From contig JAGXFH010000056.1 in NCBI GenBank assembly GCA_024637315.1, positions 57,482 to 121,481 on the forward strand: a stretch of DNA of 64,000 bases. Direction: 5' to 3'. The notes beneath the pieces are model-generated. The model had not been told where the DNA came from. It did not search any database and worked only from the letters and a program-made list of their open reading frames with translations. A program made the position numbers and the translations under genes. The DNA is from Brevirhabdus sp. (GTDB lineage: Bacteria > Pseudomonadota > Alphaproteobacteria > Rhodobacterales > Rhodobacteraceae). Of the stretch, positions 28,734 to 36,968 are shown in pieces (position 1 is the stretch's first letter; every line of letters starts with the position of its first letter).

Positions 28734-29555
28734 ATGCGACTTGTACTGATCTTCGTGGCGTTTCTGGCCCTCTTGAACCTCGCCGCGACGGCCGAGGACA
28801 ACTCACCGTTGAAAACGCTGACCACGGGCAATGACAGCCGGGGATGGGAGGCTGTCGGACGCCTCGATATCGCAGGGCGCGCGTTTTGTACTGGCGCGCT
28901 GATCGCTCCTGATCTGGTGCTCACCGCGGCCCACTGCATGTATGACAGCGATACCGGGCGGCGCTATGCGCCTGCCGAAATTGAATTCCGCGCCGATTGG
29001 CGCAACGGCCGCGCCAGTGCCTATCGCAGCGTACGCCGGGCGATCGCGCATCCCGATTTCCGCTTTACCGGCAGTGACCGCAGCAGCCGGACCGCCTATG
29101 ATCTGGCGCTTCTGGAGCTCGACCAGCCGGTGCGCAGCGCCCGGATCAAACCCTTCGCTACCGACGTCCGCCCGCGCAAGGGTGCCGAGGTTGGCGTCGT
29201 CTCCTACGCCCATGACCGCGCCGAAAGCCCGGCGCTGCAAGAACTTTGCCACGTGCTGGCCCGCCGGTCGGGTACGCTCATTCTGTCTTGCGAGGTTGAT
29301 TTCGGCTCGTCAGGCGCGCCAATCTTCTCGGTTGGCGAAGACGGTGTGGCGCGGATCGTCTCGGTGATCTCGGCCAAGGCCGATCTCGATGGCCGCTTCG
29401 TCTCGCTCGGCACCAGCCTTGAAGAACCCCTGGCCGATCTGCGCGCGCTGATGGCGACGAAAGATGCGGCGCTGACCGCCGAAAAGCCGCGTGTGCAGGT
29501 GCTGAGTATCGACCAAGGGCGCGACAGAACCGGCGCCAAGTTCGTGAGGCCCTGA
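28734..29555 (+). CDS. Trypsin-like serine protease, exported (tandem copy 1)
   Basis: A 273-residue S1/glutamyl-endopeptidase-type protease with a signal peptide ending near residue 20 (LAATA). The triad is intact: His67 in LTAAHC, Asp123 in AYDLALLEL and Ser193 in GSSGAP. The GSSGAP elbow, rather than GDSGGP, is typical of the glutamyl endopeptidase branch. It is the first of three consecutive related genes spaced by 9 and 17 bases, so they are probably one operon of duplicated genes. Substrate unknown. Confidence 0.9.
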   Translation: MRLVLIFVAFLALLNLAATAEDNSPLKTLTTGNDSRGWEAVGRLDIAGRAFCTGALIAPDLVLTAAHCMYDSDTGRRYAPAEIEFRADWRNGRASAYRSVRRAIAHPDFRFTGSDRSSRTAYDLALLELDQPVRSARIKPFATDVRPRKGAEVGVVSYAHDRAESPALQELCHVLARRSGTLILSCEVDFGSSGAPIFSVGEDGVARIVSVISAKADLDGRFVSLGTSLEEPLADLRALMATKDAALTAEKPRVQVLSIDQGRDRTGAKFVRP

Positions 29556-29564
29556 GAGGACGGC

Positions 29565-30404
29565 ATGATTTTCTACAGACATCCCATTGCAATTCTGGTT
29601 CTTTCTGCCTTTTTCACGTTGCTCGCGGCATCGCTTCAGGCCGACGATACCAAGCTGGAAAAACTCGACACCTGGGGCCTGAACCGTGGCTGGGAAGGCG
29701 TCGGATTCCTGAGCATCGAGGACCGTGCCAGTTGCACCGGCACGATGATCCGCCCGGATCTGGTGCTGACAGCGGCGCATTGCCTGTACGATTCGCGCAC
29801 CGGGGAACGCATGGATCCCCGGCGGATCGAATTCCGCGCCGGCTGGCGCGCGGGCAAGAGCATCGCCAAGCGTTTCGGCAAAAGTGCCGTGATCCATCCC
29901 GCCTACACCGGCGAAAAAGGAGAGATGCTGTCGTCAGAACAGATCCGCCACGATATCGCGCTGTTGCAGCTTGCCGATCCGATCCTGTCCACCCATGCCG
30001 ATCCGTTCCGCACCGATCGCGGTGTGCTGACCGGCAATGCTGTCAGTGTCGTCTCCTACGGCCGTGGTCGCAACGATGCGCCCTCCAGGCAACGCGAGTG
30101 CCAAGTGCTCGACAGTCGCGGCGGTGTGCTGGCGATGTCCTGCGACGTGGTGCCGGGCTCTTCCGGCGCGCCGGTCTTTGCAATGCGCGAAGGCCGCCCC
30201 CGGATCGTCGCCGTGGTCTCGGCCATCGGTCGGATCGAGGGGCGCGATGTCTCTTTCGCCATGGACATAGAACGTCCGCTGGCCGACGTGATGGCCGCGC
30301 TGCGCAGCGGCGAGGGGGTGTTTCCCGCCACCGTGACCTCGGCGCGGCGGCTGAGCGTGGGTGGCGCGCGGTCTGCGGGCGGGGCTAGATTTATCAAGCC
30401 CTAA
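29565..30404 (+). CDS. Trypsin-like serine protease, exported (tandem copy 2)
   Basis: A 279-residue paralogue of the preceding protease. After a hydrophobic signal segment (residues 8-25) the triad is His72 (LTAAHCLYD), Asp130 (RHDIALLQL) and Ser200 (GSSGAPVF). Both copies share GWEGVGFL-like and RIEFRAGWR-like blocks, so copies 1 and 2 are the closest pair. The C-terminus ends GARFIKP, like the GAKFVRP of copy 1, pointing to recent duplication. Confidence 0.9.
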   Translation: MIFYRHPIAILVLSAFFTLLAASLQADDTKLEKLDTWGLNRGWEGVGFLSIEDRASCTGTMIRPDLVLTAAHCLYDSRTGERMDPRRIEFRAGWRAGKSIAKRFGKSAVIHPAYTGEKGEMLSSEQIRHDIALLQLADPILSTHADPFRTDRGVLTGNAVSVVSYGRGRNDAPSRQRECQVLDSRGGVLAMSCDVVPGSSGAPVFAMREGRPRIVAVVSAIGRIEGRDVSFAMDIERPLADVMAALRSGEGVFPATVTSARRLSVGGARSAGGARFIKP

Positions 30405-30421
30405 AGCGCATCATTGCGCCG

Positions 30422-31126
30422 ATGTTCCGTTTTCTTGTTTCCGCTGCAATCGCGCTGCTGGCGCTGCTCGGGGCTGTCGAGGCCGAAGACGCGCCCGATC
30501 TGCGCGCCATCGGGCTTGTCGGCATCGGTACCCGCGGAGGCTGCACCGGCACACTGATCGAGCCCGATCTGGTGCTGACCGCCGCGCATTGCCTGGTCAG
30601 CAAGGAAGACCCGCGAAAGCACAAGGCGACCGATTTCCATTTCCACCCGACGACCAGAACCGGCCAGCCGGGCGAAGCGTTCCGGGGCAAGACGATGGCG
30701 GTGCATCCGGTCTATCTTCTTCCCGGCCTCTCGGATGATCGTCGCATCCCCCGCGATCTGGGCCTTTTGCGGCTGGAACGCCCGGTTCCCGCTGCTCTCG
30801 CCACGCCGATCCCGCCCGGCGGGGTCGCGCTTTATCATGACCGCGGTTTCATCATGTCGTTTCGTGGTGCGCAAAGTGCGGCCCGCCAGCGCATATGCCA
30901 GCCTTTCGGCCTTAAGGATGGGCTATTGATGCTGGGCTGCGAAGTCAGGTCAGGCGAATCCGGCTCGCCGTTCTTCGTGGTCCAGGACGGCCAGCCTGCC
31001 GTGGTTTCAGTGGTGTCCTCGCGAACCAACTCGGGGCGCCAGCCGCTGGCGTTGACTGCTGAACTGACCAGCGGCCTGCCGGGGCTGTTGGAGGCATTGC
31101 GCAACGCTGCCGAAACCTTGGAATGA
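30422..31126 (+). CDS. Trypsin-like serine protease, exported (tandem copy 3)
   Basis: A 234-residue, shorter and more diverged member of the tandem set. The signal peptide covers residues 1-21. The triad is His56 (LTAAHCLVS), Asp112 (PRDLGLLRL) and Ser180 in GESGSP, which differs from the GSSGAP of the first two copies. The C-terminal tail shared by copies 1 and 2 is absent. It is followed by the promoter and leader of the first Hsp20 gene. Confidence 0.88.
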   Translation: MFRFLVSAAIALLALLGAVEAEDAPDLRAIGLVGIGTRGGCTGTLIEPDLVLTAAHCLVSKEDPRKHKATDFHFHPTTRTGQPGEAFRGKTMAVHPVYLLPGLSDDRRIPRDLGLLRLERPVPAALATPIPPGGVALYHDRGFIMSFRGAQSAARQRICQPFGLKDGLLMLGCEVRSGESGSPFFVVQDGQPAVVSVVSSRTNSGRQPLALTAELTSGLPGLLEALRNAAETLE

Positions 31127-31141
31127 CCTGTTCCAAAGGGT

Positions 31142-31171
31142 CTTGAAAGCCAGTTTGCCAGTTCCTAATTT
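31142..31171 (+). promoter_or_regulatory. RpoH-like promoter for Hsp20 copy 1
   Basis: CTTGAA at 31142-31147 and CCTAATTT at 31164-31171 are separated by 16 bases, a good fit to the CTTGAA-N13-17-CCCATAT pattern of RpoH promoters, although the -10 is less canonical than at the second Hsp20 gene. It predicts a leader of about 85 bases ahead of the ATG at 31263. Confidence 0.55.
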
Positions 31172-31178
31172 TATCTCA

Positions 31179-31260
31179 CGGACGCCTTGCGAGGGTCCGG
31201 AACAACGCCTGTCCCGGTAAAGGAAGGCATTACATCGTTGTCGCTTCAAGAAAGGATGAC
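31179..31260 (+). promoter_or_regulatory. ROSE-like RNA thermometer, Hsp20 copy 1 leader
   Basis: Two hairpins can form. The first (31179-31199) has arms CGGAC/GTCCG and CCT/AGG. The second pairs GTTGTC-G-CTT (31237-31246) with AAGGATGAC (31252-31260) around a CAAGA loop, leaving one bulged G and hiding the Shine-Dalgarno AAGGA. A bulged G opposite the ribosome site is the hallmark of ROSE thermometers that control small heat-shock genes in alphaproteobacteria and rhizobia. The leader of the other Hsp20 gene in this window has the same architecture. Confidence 0.6.
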
Positions 31261-31262
31261 CC

Positions 31263-31742
31263 ATGCGTACCTTTGATCTTGCACCGCTTTACCGAGCAAC
31301 CGTCGGCTTCGACCAGATCGCTGACCTGATGGACCGGGTTCTGACGAATGACGTCGCCCAGCCCACCTATCCGCCCTACAACATCGAGAAGACCGCCGAT
31401 GACGCTTGGCGCATTTCGATCGCCGTGGCCGGTTTCTCGGAAGACGAGCTGAACGTCGAAGTTCGCGAAAACGCTCTTATCGTTTCGGCCAAGAAGGCCG
31501 CCGATGAGAAAGAGCGCACCTACCTGCACCGTGGCATTGCCACCCGCGCCTTCGAGCGTCGCTTCCACCTTGCGGATCATGTCCGAGTGACCGGCGCCAG
31601 CCATGTCAACGGCATGCTCAACATCGAGCTGACCCGCGAAGTTCCCGAAGCGCTGAAACCACGCCGGATCGAGATCTCGAACGGAGAAACCGTCGAAGCT
31701 AAAGCGGTCGAGAAGAAGTCGAAAGACAAGGCAACCGCCTGA
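31263..31742 (+). CDS. ibpA: Small heat-shock protein, Hsp20/IbpA family (copy 1)
   Basis: A 159-residue alpha-crystallin-type chaperone that holds unfolding proteins. The core domain runs from about residue 38 (YNIEKTADDAWRISIAVAGF) to the closing strands near HVNGMLNIEL, followed by a lysine-rich tail. It shares the YPP(Y/F)NIE and VAGFSEDxL blocks with the second Hsp20 gene at 50582. An RpoH-like promoter and a ROSE-like leader precede it, and a perfect hairpin terminator follows. Confidence 0.93.
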   Translation: MRTFDLAPLYRATVGFDQIADLMDRVLTNDVAQPTYPPYNIEKTADDAWRISIAVAGFSEDELNVEVRENALIVSAKKAADEKERTYLHRGIATRAFERRFHLADHVRVTGASHVNGMLNIELTREVPEALKPRRIEISNGETVEAKAVEKKSKDKATA

Positions 31743-31764
31743 TTCGACCATCGGGCAAGGGCTT

Positions 31765-31788
31765 GGGGCGCGTTTGAATACGCGCCCC
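31765..31788 (+). terminator. Terminator after Hsp20 copy 1
   Basis: GGGGCGCGT (31765-31773) and ACGCGCCCC (31780-31788) are perfect nine-base arms around a six-base loop, 22 bases after the Hsp20 stop. The following GTTTG gives only a short T run, but the stem is very stable. It also separates the gene from the convergent VWA gene. Confidence 0.75.
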
Positions 31789-31841
31789 GTTTGCAGGTCA
31801 GGCCCTGCAGAAGCCAGAGCGGCGTTGTGCGAAATCCGAAT

Positions 31842-33830
31842 TCAGTCCGTCGATAGGCTTTCCGCCAGCCGGATCAGCCCGATTGCTTCGGCCCGGTAGC
31901 CGAACGCATCCTCGCCGCGCGCCGCCGTCGCCAGTGCGATCGCATCGCCCCAGGACCAATCGCCAAGGTAATCAGAGCCTCGCAAGAGCTGCCCGAACCC
32001 CGCCATCGCCACCGAGAACCGCGCATCGTCACTCGCCGTCCCCGTCTCGGGCAGGATCGGCGCTTCGACCAGCTTGCTGACGCTTTCGCCCGGCTCCTTG
32101 TAGCGCAGCCGCAGAAAGCCAAGCTCCGCACTTTCGCTCGCCACTGGCGTTTCCGCCAGATAGCGCAGCGGATCGTTCAGCACCGCGGGACTTCCAACAG
32201 GCGTGACCTCGTAGATCGCCGTCACCGAATGGCCCGCGCTGATCTCTCCGGCATCGACCGTATCGTTGTTGAAATCTTCACGATTCAGGGCGCGGGTCTC
32301 ATATCCGATCAACCGGTATTCGGCGACTGTGGCGGGGTTGAACTCGACCTGTACCTTCACGTCATTCGCAATCGGGAAAAGCGCGCCGGTCAACTGATCC
32401 ACCAGCACCTTCTGCGCCTCGTTCAGCGTGTCGATATAGGCCGCCTGACCATTGCCGTTCTGCGCCAGCGCCTGCATGGTCGCGTCATCGAGATTGCCGC
32501 GGCCGAAACCCAACACCGACAGGTAGGTGCCCGTGTCGCGCTTCGCCGCGATGAACTCGCCCAGTGCCCCGGGGTCCGACAGCCCGATATTGAAATCACC
32601 ATCCGTGGCCAGCAGAACCCGTGTCACCTCGCCATCTCCAGCCATCCCGCCGGCCACCTGATAGGCCTGCTGAAGTCCCTGCTGCCCGGCGGTCGAGCCA
32701 CCCGCCTCCAGTCGGTCGAGCGCGGCGAGAATCGTCGCCCGCTCGCCTGCAGATGTGGGTTCCAGAACCTGTCCGGCGCTGCCTGCATAGGTCACGATTG
32801 CGACCTGATCCTCGGGGCGCAGCTGTCCCAACATCAGGCGGAACGACTGCTTCAGAAGTGGCAGCTTGCCGGCGTCCTGCATTGAGCCCGAGGAGTCTAT
32901 CAGCAAGACGAGATTCAGCGGCGGCCGATCCTCCAACGCGGGCAACTGCCCCTGCAACGCGACATGAACCAGCCGAGTGTCCGGGTTCCATGGGGTTTCC
33001 AGCGTCGTAACCGTAGGCCGGAAGGGTGCCTCGCCCATATCCGGGGCCGGGTAGTCGTAGGGGAAATAGTTGATCATCTCCTCGACCCGAACGGCATCGG
33101 GCGGCGGCAACTGCCCCGCAGTCAATGACGACCGCACAACGCTGTAGGACGCAGTGTCGACGTCGATCGAAAAGGTCGAGACCGGCTCGGCGGCGGTGAC
33201 CTTCAACGGGTTCGGCGCTTCATTGGCATAGGCCTCTCTGGTGCTCTCGGGCAACAGCATCGACATCTCTTCCATCACCGGGGAGGGCGCATGGAGTCCG
33301 CCCGCGAGCGCCTTGCCGTCGTCGGCCGATTTCGCCAAATCCAGTTGCGCGGACGGCGCAGATTTCCGGCCTGCAAGATCCATCCCGGAAGAGTCCTCGG
33401 CCATCATCGGCGCTTCCGCCGGAGCGGGCTCGGACGGCACAGGCTCGGCAACCGACCGGGCAGGCCGCTCGTGGCGCAGGCGCGTGTCGGACTCCAATTC
33501 GCTGACCTCATCCGTGAGCGGTCCGTGGCCGCTCGGCAGCAGCAAATTGCGTCCCTGTGGCGAGATCACGACAAGACCGATGGCGACAAGGGCGGTGGTG
33601 ACGACAAGACCGCCTCGGGTAGAAAGGGCGTGCAACATCAACTTCACTCCTGACAGAAGCCACCCGACCATCGGGCGGCGGTCAGCAATAGGACGCGCCT
33701 TGACCATCGATCCTTGGAGCCGATCGAAATTTTCCAGCGACAGACGCAAATTCTCCGCCCGTCGCTCGGCGTCGGGCCTCGGCGTCGCGGCATGAAACGC
33801 CGCCTTGAGGTCTTCCAGTTCGTCGCTCAT
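31842..33830 (-). CDS. VWA-domain membrane protein (YfbK-like)
   Basis: A 662-residue protein: a hydrophilic N-terminal segment of about 60 residues, one membrane span near 72-92, an Ala/Pro/Glu-rich linker, then a von Willebrand factor type A domain with an intact metal site (LLIDSSGSM) and a C-terminal DUF3520-like region. It resembles YfbK. The start overlaps the stop of the ECF sigma gene (ATGA), so the pair is coupled. A cytoplasmic N-terminus, single span and external sensor domain is the layout of a membrane anti-sigma factor, a role I infer. The ATG at 33828-33830 is chosen for the overlap. Confidence 0.88.
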   Translation of the reverse strand: MSDELEDLKAAFHAATPRPDAERRAENLRLSLENFDRLQGSMVKARPIADRRPMVGWLLSGVKLMLHALSTRGGLVVTTALVAIGLVVISPQGRNLLLPSGHGPLTDEVSELESDTRLRHERPARSVAEPVPSEPAPAEAPMMAEDSSGMDLAGRKSAPSAQLDLAKSADDGKALAGGLHAPSPVMEEMSMLLPESTREAYANEAPNPLKVTAAEPVSTFSIDVDTASYSVVRSSLTAGQLPPPDAVRVEEMINYFPYDYPAPDMGEAPFRPTVTTLETPWNPDTRLVHVALQGQLPALEDRPPLNLVLLIDSSGSMQDAGKLPLLKQSFRLMLGQLRPEDQVAIVTYAGSAGQVLEPTSAGERATILAALDRLEAGGSTAGQQGLQQAYQVAGGMAGDGEVTRVLLATDGDFNIGLSDPGALGEFIAAKRDTGTYLSVLGFGRGNLDDATMQALAQNGNGQAAYIDTLNEAQKVLVDQLTGALFPIANDVKVQVEFNPATVAEYRLIGYETRALNREDFNNDTVDAGEISAGHSVTAIYEVTPVGSPAVLNDPLRYLAETPVASESAELGFLRLRYKEPGESVSKLVEAPILPETGTASDDARFSVAMAGFGQLLRGSDYLGDWSWGDAIALATAARGEDAFGYRAEAIGLIRLAESLSTD

Positions 33831-34372
33831 GGCAAGTCTTCCTTGGCCTGCAGCGCGCGGAGGCGCGTCTTCGCCTGTGACACGCGCCAACTGATCGTTC
33901 CTTCGCTGACCCCCAGAACCTCTGCCGCCTCCGCATGGGTCACCTCTTCACCCAGCAAAAGCGCCAGCGTGTCGCGCAAGTCCACGGGCAGGGCGCGCAT
34001 CGCCCCGGTCAGCCAGTCCATCCGCTCGGCGGTTTCGGCATCGCCGGCCCGCCGGTTCACTTCCCAGTCGCCCCATCCCTCGCCAGCTTTCTTGTGTGCC
34101 GCGGCCCGCCTGCGCCGGTCATGCGCGGCATTGACGGCGACGCGGTAGAGCCAGGTCGACAGCCGTGCTTCGCCACGATAGCCTGTCAGCATTGCGGGCA
34201 GGACGGAGCAGATGTCTTGCGTTAGATCCTCGGCCTCGGCGTGGCTGCCGGTCAGACGAAAGCACAGTCCAAAAAGCCTGTGATAGCGCCGTTCCAGCAA
34301 TGCCGCGAAGGCCTCGCCATCGCCTTCTGCCGCCGCGAGGGCCAAGGCTTCGTCTGTCACGCTCATCCGCAT
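33827..34372 (-). CDS. ECF-type RNA polymerase sigma factor
   Basis: A 181-residue sigma-70 family protein of the ECF group. Region 2 runs through the AEDLTQDIC motif and STWLYRVAVNAAHDRRR, and region 4 includes LRDTLALLLGEEVTHAEAAEVLGVSEGTISWRVSQAKTRL. The best starts are ATGs at 34372 or 34366; neither has a strong ribosome site, so a short or absent leader is possible. It is coupled to the downstream VWA gene. A strong hairpin with a T-rich tail lies just upstream, separating it from gabD. Confidence 0.9.
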   Translation of the reverse strand: MRMSVTDEALALAAAEGDGEAFAALLERRYHRLFGLCFRLTGSHAEAEDLTQDICSVLPAMLTGYRGEARLSTWLYRVAVNAAHDRRRRAAAHKKAGEGWGDWEVNRRAGDAETAERMDWLTGAMRALPVDLRDTLALLLGEEVTHAEAAEVLGVSEGTISWRVSQAKTRLRALQAKEDLP

Positions 34373-34420
34373 CACATCGAGTATGACGCAGCCGGAACGC
34401 AAATCCTTGGAAAAATAAAT

Positions 34421-34449
34421 GCCTCGCCCGGACAAGATCCGGACGAGGC
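34421..34449 (-). terminator. Rho-independent terminator between gabD and the ECF sigma gene
   Basis: Twelve-base arms (34421-34432 and 34438-34449) pair with one mismatch around a five-base loop. On the minus strand the stem is followed by ATTTATTTTTCC, the expected T-rich tail. It probably ends gabD transcription before the sigma-factor promoter. Confidence 0.75.
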
Positions 34450-34529
34450 ACCTTCTTCATCCACGGTCATCGGCGTCCCCGCCTGTACCGTGAGGCCGAT
34501 TCAAATCAAATTTTCCTTCTTTTTCCTTA

Positions 34530-34576
34530 AAATATCCCCGCCGGAGGCAAGAAGTTTTGGGCCTCCTGCGGGGATA
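34530..34576 (-). repeat. CTCCGGCGGGGATATTT element, copy 3, inside a hairpin
   Basis: The 19-base stretch 34530-34548 is identical to 923-941 when read the same way. It also forms one side of a strong hairpin: 34533-34548 pairs with 34561-34576 with one mismatch around a 12-base loop. It lies about 30-60 bases after the gabD stop in the gabD orientation. Confidence 0.65.
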
Positions 34577-34603
34577 CCTAGAGGATAAAGATGGCCGGGA
34601 AGA

Positions 34604-36082
34604 TCACACCGAGAAGCACAGATACTTCATCTCCATGAACTCATCCATCCCGTGCCGGGATCCCTCTCGACCCAAACCTGATTGCTTGACGCCGCCGAAG
34701 GGTGCCACCTCGGTCGAGATCAGGCCGGTATTGATCCCCACCATGCCGTATTCCAGTGCCTCGGCGACGCGTGTCACGCGGCTCAGGTCGTTGGCATAGA
34801 AATAGGCGGCAAGGCCGAAGATCGTATCGTTGGCCATCGCGATCACATCATCGACGCTGTCAAACTTGAACAGGGGTGCCAGCGGGCCAAAGGTTTCCTC
34901 TTTCGAAAATAGCATGTCCTGCGTGGCCCCGGTGATGATCGTCGGCTCGAAGAACGTACCGCCCAGATCATGCTTCTTGCCACCAGCCAGAACCTTGCCG
35001 CCCTTCTTTTTGGCGTCGGCGATATGCTCCTCGATCTTCTCGACGGCAGATGTGTTGATCAGCGGCCCAAGCTGCGATCCGTCCTTGAGGCCGTCGCCGA
35101 CCTTCATCTTGCCAACGGCGGCGGCAAGTTTTTCGGCAAAGGCGTCATAGACCCCGGCCTGCACATAGATCCGGTTGGCGCAGACGCAGGTCTGACCGTT
35201 ATTGCGATACTTGCTGATCATCGCGCCTTCGACGGCGGCATCGAGGTCGGCGTCGTCAAAAACGATGAACGGTGCGTTGCCGCCCAGTTCCATCGAGCAT
35301 TTCATGACCTGGTCGGCAGCCTGTTTCAGCAGGATGCGACCCACTTCGGTCGAGCCGGTGAAGGTCAGTTTCCGCACGATCGGGTTCTCGCAGAACTCCT
35401 TGCCGATATCGGAGGATCGCGACGACGGGATAATCGACAAGACACCCTTGGGAATTCCCGCCCGATCCGCCAGCACACCCAATGCCAGCGCCGACAGCGG
35501 CGTTTCCGCTGCCGGTCGTGCAACGAAGGCGCAGCCTGCCGCAAGGGCAGGTCCCGCCTTGCGGGTGATCATCGCATTGGGAAAGTTCCACGGTGTGATC
35601 GAGGCCGCGACGCCGATCGGCTGCTTGATCACCGTGATCCGCTTGTCGCGCTGATGGCCGGGGATGGTCTCGCCGTAGGCCCGCTTGGCCTCTTCCGCAA
35701 ACCACTCGATGAAGGACGCGCCATAAAGGACCTCGCCCTTTGCCTCGGCATGAGGCTTGCCCTGTTCTGCGGTCAGGATCTTGCCCAGATCGTCGGCATG
35801 TTCGACCATAAGGTCGAACCACTTGCGCAGCACCGCCGCGCGTTCCTTGCCAGTCCAGGCCGCCCAGTCTTTCTGCGCCGTCCCGGCTGCCGCAATCGCT
35901 TTCGCGCATTCCTCGCGGCTCAGATCGGCGACCTTGGCGATCACGTCACCGCGCGCCGGATTGGTTACATCAAAGGTCTTGCCGTCAGCGGCGTCGACCC
36001 ATTCTCCAGCAAGATAGGCCTTGGTTGCCAGAAGATCGGGATCGTTGAGAAGGCTGGAAAGATCGGTCGGGGAATCGAGCAT
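34604..36082 (-). CDS. gabD: NAD(P)-dependent succinate-semialdehyde dehydrogenase
   Basis: A 492-residue aldehyde dehydrogenase best matching GabD, which oxidises succinate semialdehyde to succinate in GABA catabolism. The catalytic cysteine is in NNGQTCVCANRIYVQ, and the general base and active-site glutamate appear in KCSMELGGNAPFIVFDDAD. The C-terminal VAPFGGVKQSGLGREGSRHG is typical. No gabT or GABA transporter lies in the window, so the substrate is inferred from sequence only. Its transcript probably ends at the hairpins at 34421-34449 or 34533-34576. Confidence 0.92.
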   Translation of the reverse strand: MLDSPTDLSSLLNDPDLLATKAYLAGEWVDAADGKTFDVTNPARGDVIAKVADLSREECAKAIAAAGTAQKDWAAWTGKERAAVLRKWFDLMVEHADDLGKILTAEQGKPHAEAKGEVLYGASFIEWFAEEAKRAYGETIPGHQRDKRITVIKQPIGVAASITPWNFPNAMITRKAGPALAAGCAFVARPAAETPLSALALGVLADRAGIPKGVLSIIPSSRSSDIGKEFCENPIVRKLTFTGSTEVGRILLKQAADQVMKCSMELGGNAPFIVFDDADLDAAVEGAMISKYRNNGQTCVCANRIYVQAGVYDAFAEKLAAAVGKMKVGDGLKDGSQLGPLINTSAVEKIEEHIADAKKKGGKVLAGGKKHDLGGTFFEPTIITGATQDMLFSKEETFGPLAPLFKFDSVDDVIAMANDTIFGLAAYFYANDLSRVTRVAEALEYGMVGINTGLISTEVAPFGGVKQSGLGREGSRHGMDEFMEMKYLCFSV

Positions 36083-36167
36083 GGGTCACCTCTGTTTAGA
36101 ATTTTTAACGCCAAAGCATGTGCGCCGGGGCCTTGTCCATATATATAGTGTTAAACGACGAGGGAAA

Positions 36168-36968
36168 ATGGACCCTGACATCGCCTACGAGAACGGCAGC
36201 TTCATTCCGGATGGCGCCGCCTATCCCGACCGCTGGGAGAGCGAGGCCCGCGCTTGGCGCGAACGCGAACACCTGGCCGGCCGAGCTAGGCTCAATCTGC
36301 CCTACGGTCCGAAAGACCGTCAGCAGCTCGACCTTTTCCTGCCCGCCGGTCGGCCGAAGGGGCTGCTGATCTACATTCACGGCGGCTACTGGCGCATGTT
36401 CGAGCGGCAACGCTGGTCGCATCTTGCCGCCGGGGCCACCGCGCTCGGCTGGGCCGTGGCCATACCGTCCTACACGCTCGCGCCTGACGCCCGGATCGCC
36501 GGCATCACAACCGAGATCGCCCGCGCGGTCAGCCATGCCGCCGGGCTCATCCCCGGCCCGATCGCGATCACCGGACATTCTGCCGGCGGTCACCTTTCTG
36601 CCCGCATGGTCTGCCTGGACGTGACCCTTCCCGACAACGTCATCGGTCGCATCAAACATGTGGTCCCCATCTCGCCACTGTCCGATCTGCGTCCGCTCAC
36701 CGCGACCCGTCTCAATGCCGATCTCTGCCTGGATCCGGCAGAGGCGGCGGCCGAAAGCCCCGTGCTCCACACCCCCCTCAATATCCCCGTCACCGTCTGG
36801 GTCGGTGCAGAGGAACGCCCCGCGTTCCTCGATCAGGCGCGGTGGCTGACCGAAGCCTGGCCGACAGCGAAACTGCGCGTCGATCCGGGGCGCCACCATT
36901 TCGATGTCATCGACGGCCTGCAGGATCCGGACGGCCCGTTGATGGCGACGGTTCTGGGCGGCCTATAG
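36168..36968 (+). CDS. Alpha/beta hydrolase, arylformamidase-like
   Basis: A 266-residue hydrolase with the HGGYW motif (IYIHGGYWRMF) seen in kynurenine formamidases, plus a GHSAGG nucleophile elbow and a C-terminal HHFDVIDGL supplying the histidine. The oxyanion-hole and nucleophile motifs are intact. A tryptophan-breakdown role is suggested by the motif but not by neighbours, as no other kyn genes are seen. The ATG at 36168 follows GAGGGA. The 3' end overlaps the convergent P1 peptidase gene by 6 bases. Confidence 0.82.
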   Translation: MDPDIAYENGSFIPDGAAYPDRWESEARAWREREHLAGRARLNLPYGPKDRQQLDLFLPAGRPKGLLIYIHGGYWRMFERQRWSHLAAGATALGWAVAIPSYTLAPDARIAGITTEIARAVSHAAGLIPGPIAITGHSAGGHLSARMVCLDVTLPDNVIGRIKHVVPISPLSDLRPLTATRLNADLCLDPAEAAAESPVLHTPLNIPVTVWVGAEERPAFLDQARWLTEAWPTAKLRVDPGRHHFDVIDGLQDPDGPLMATVLGGL

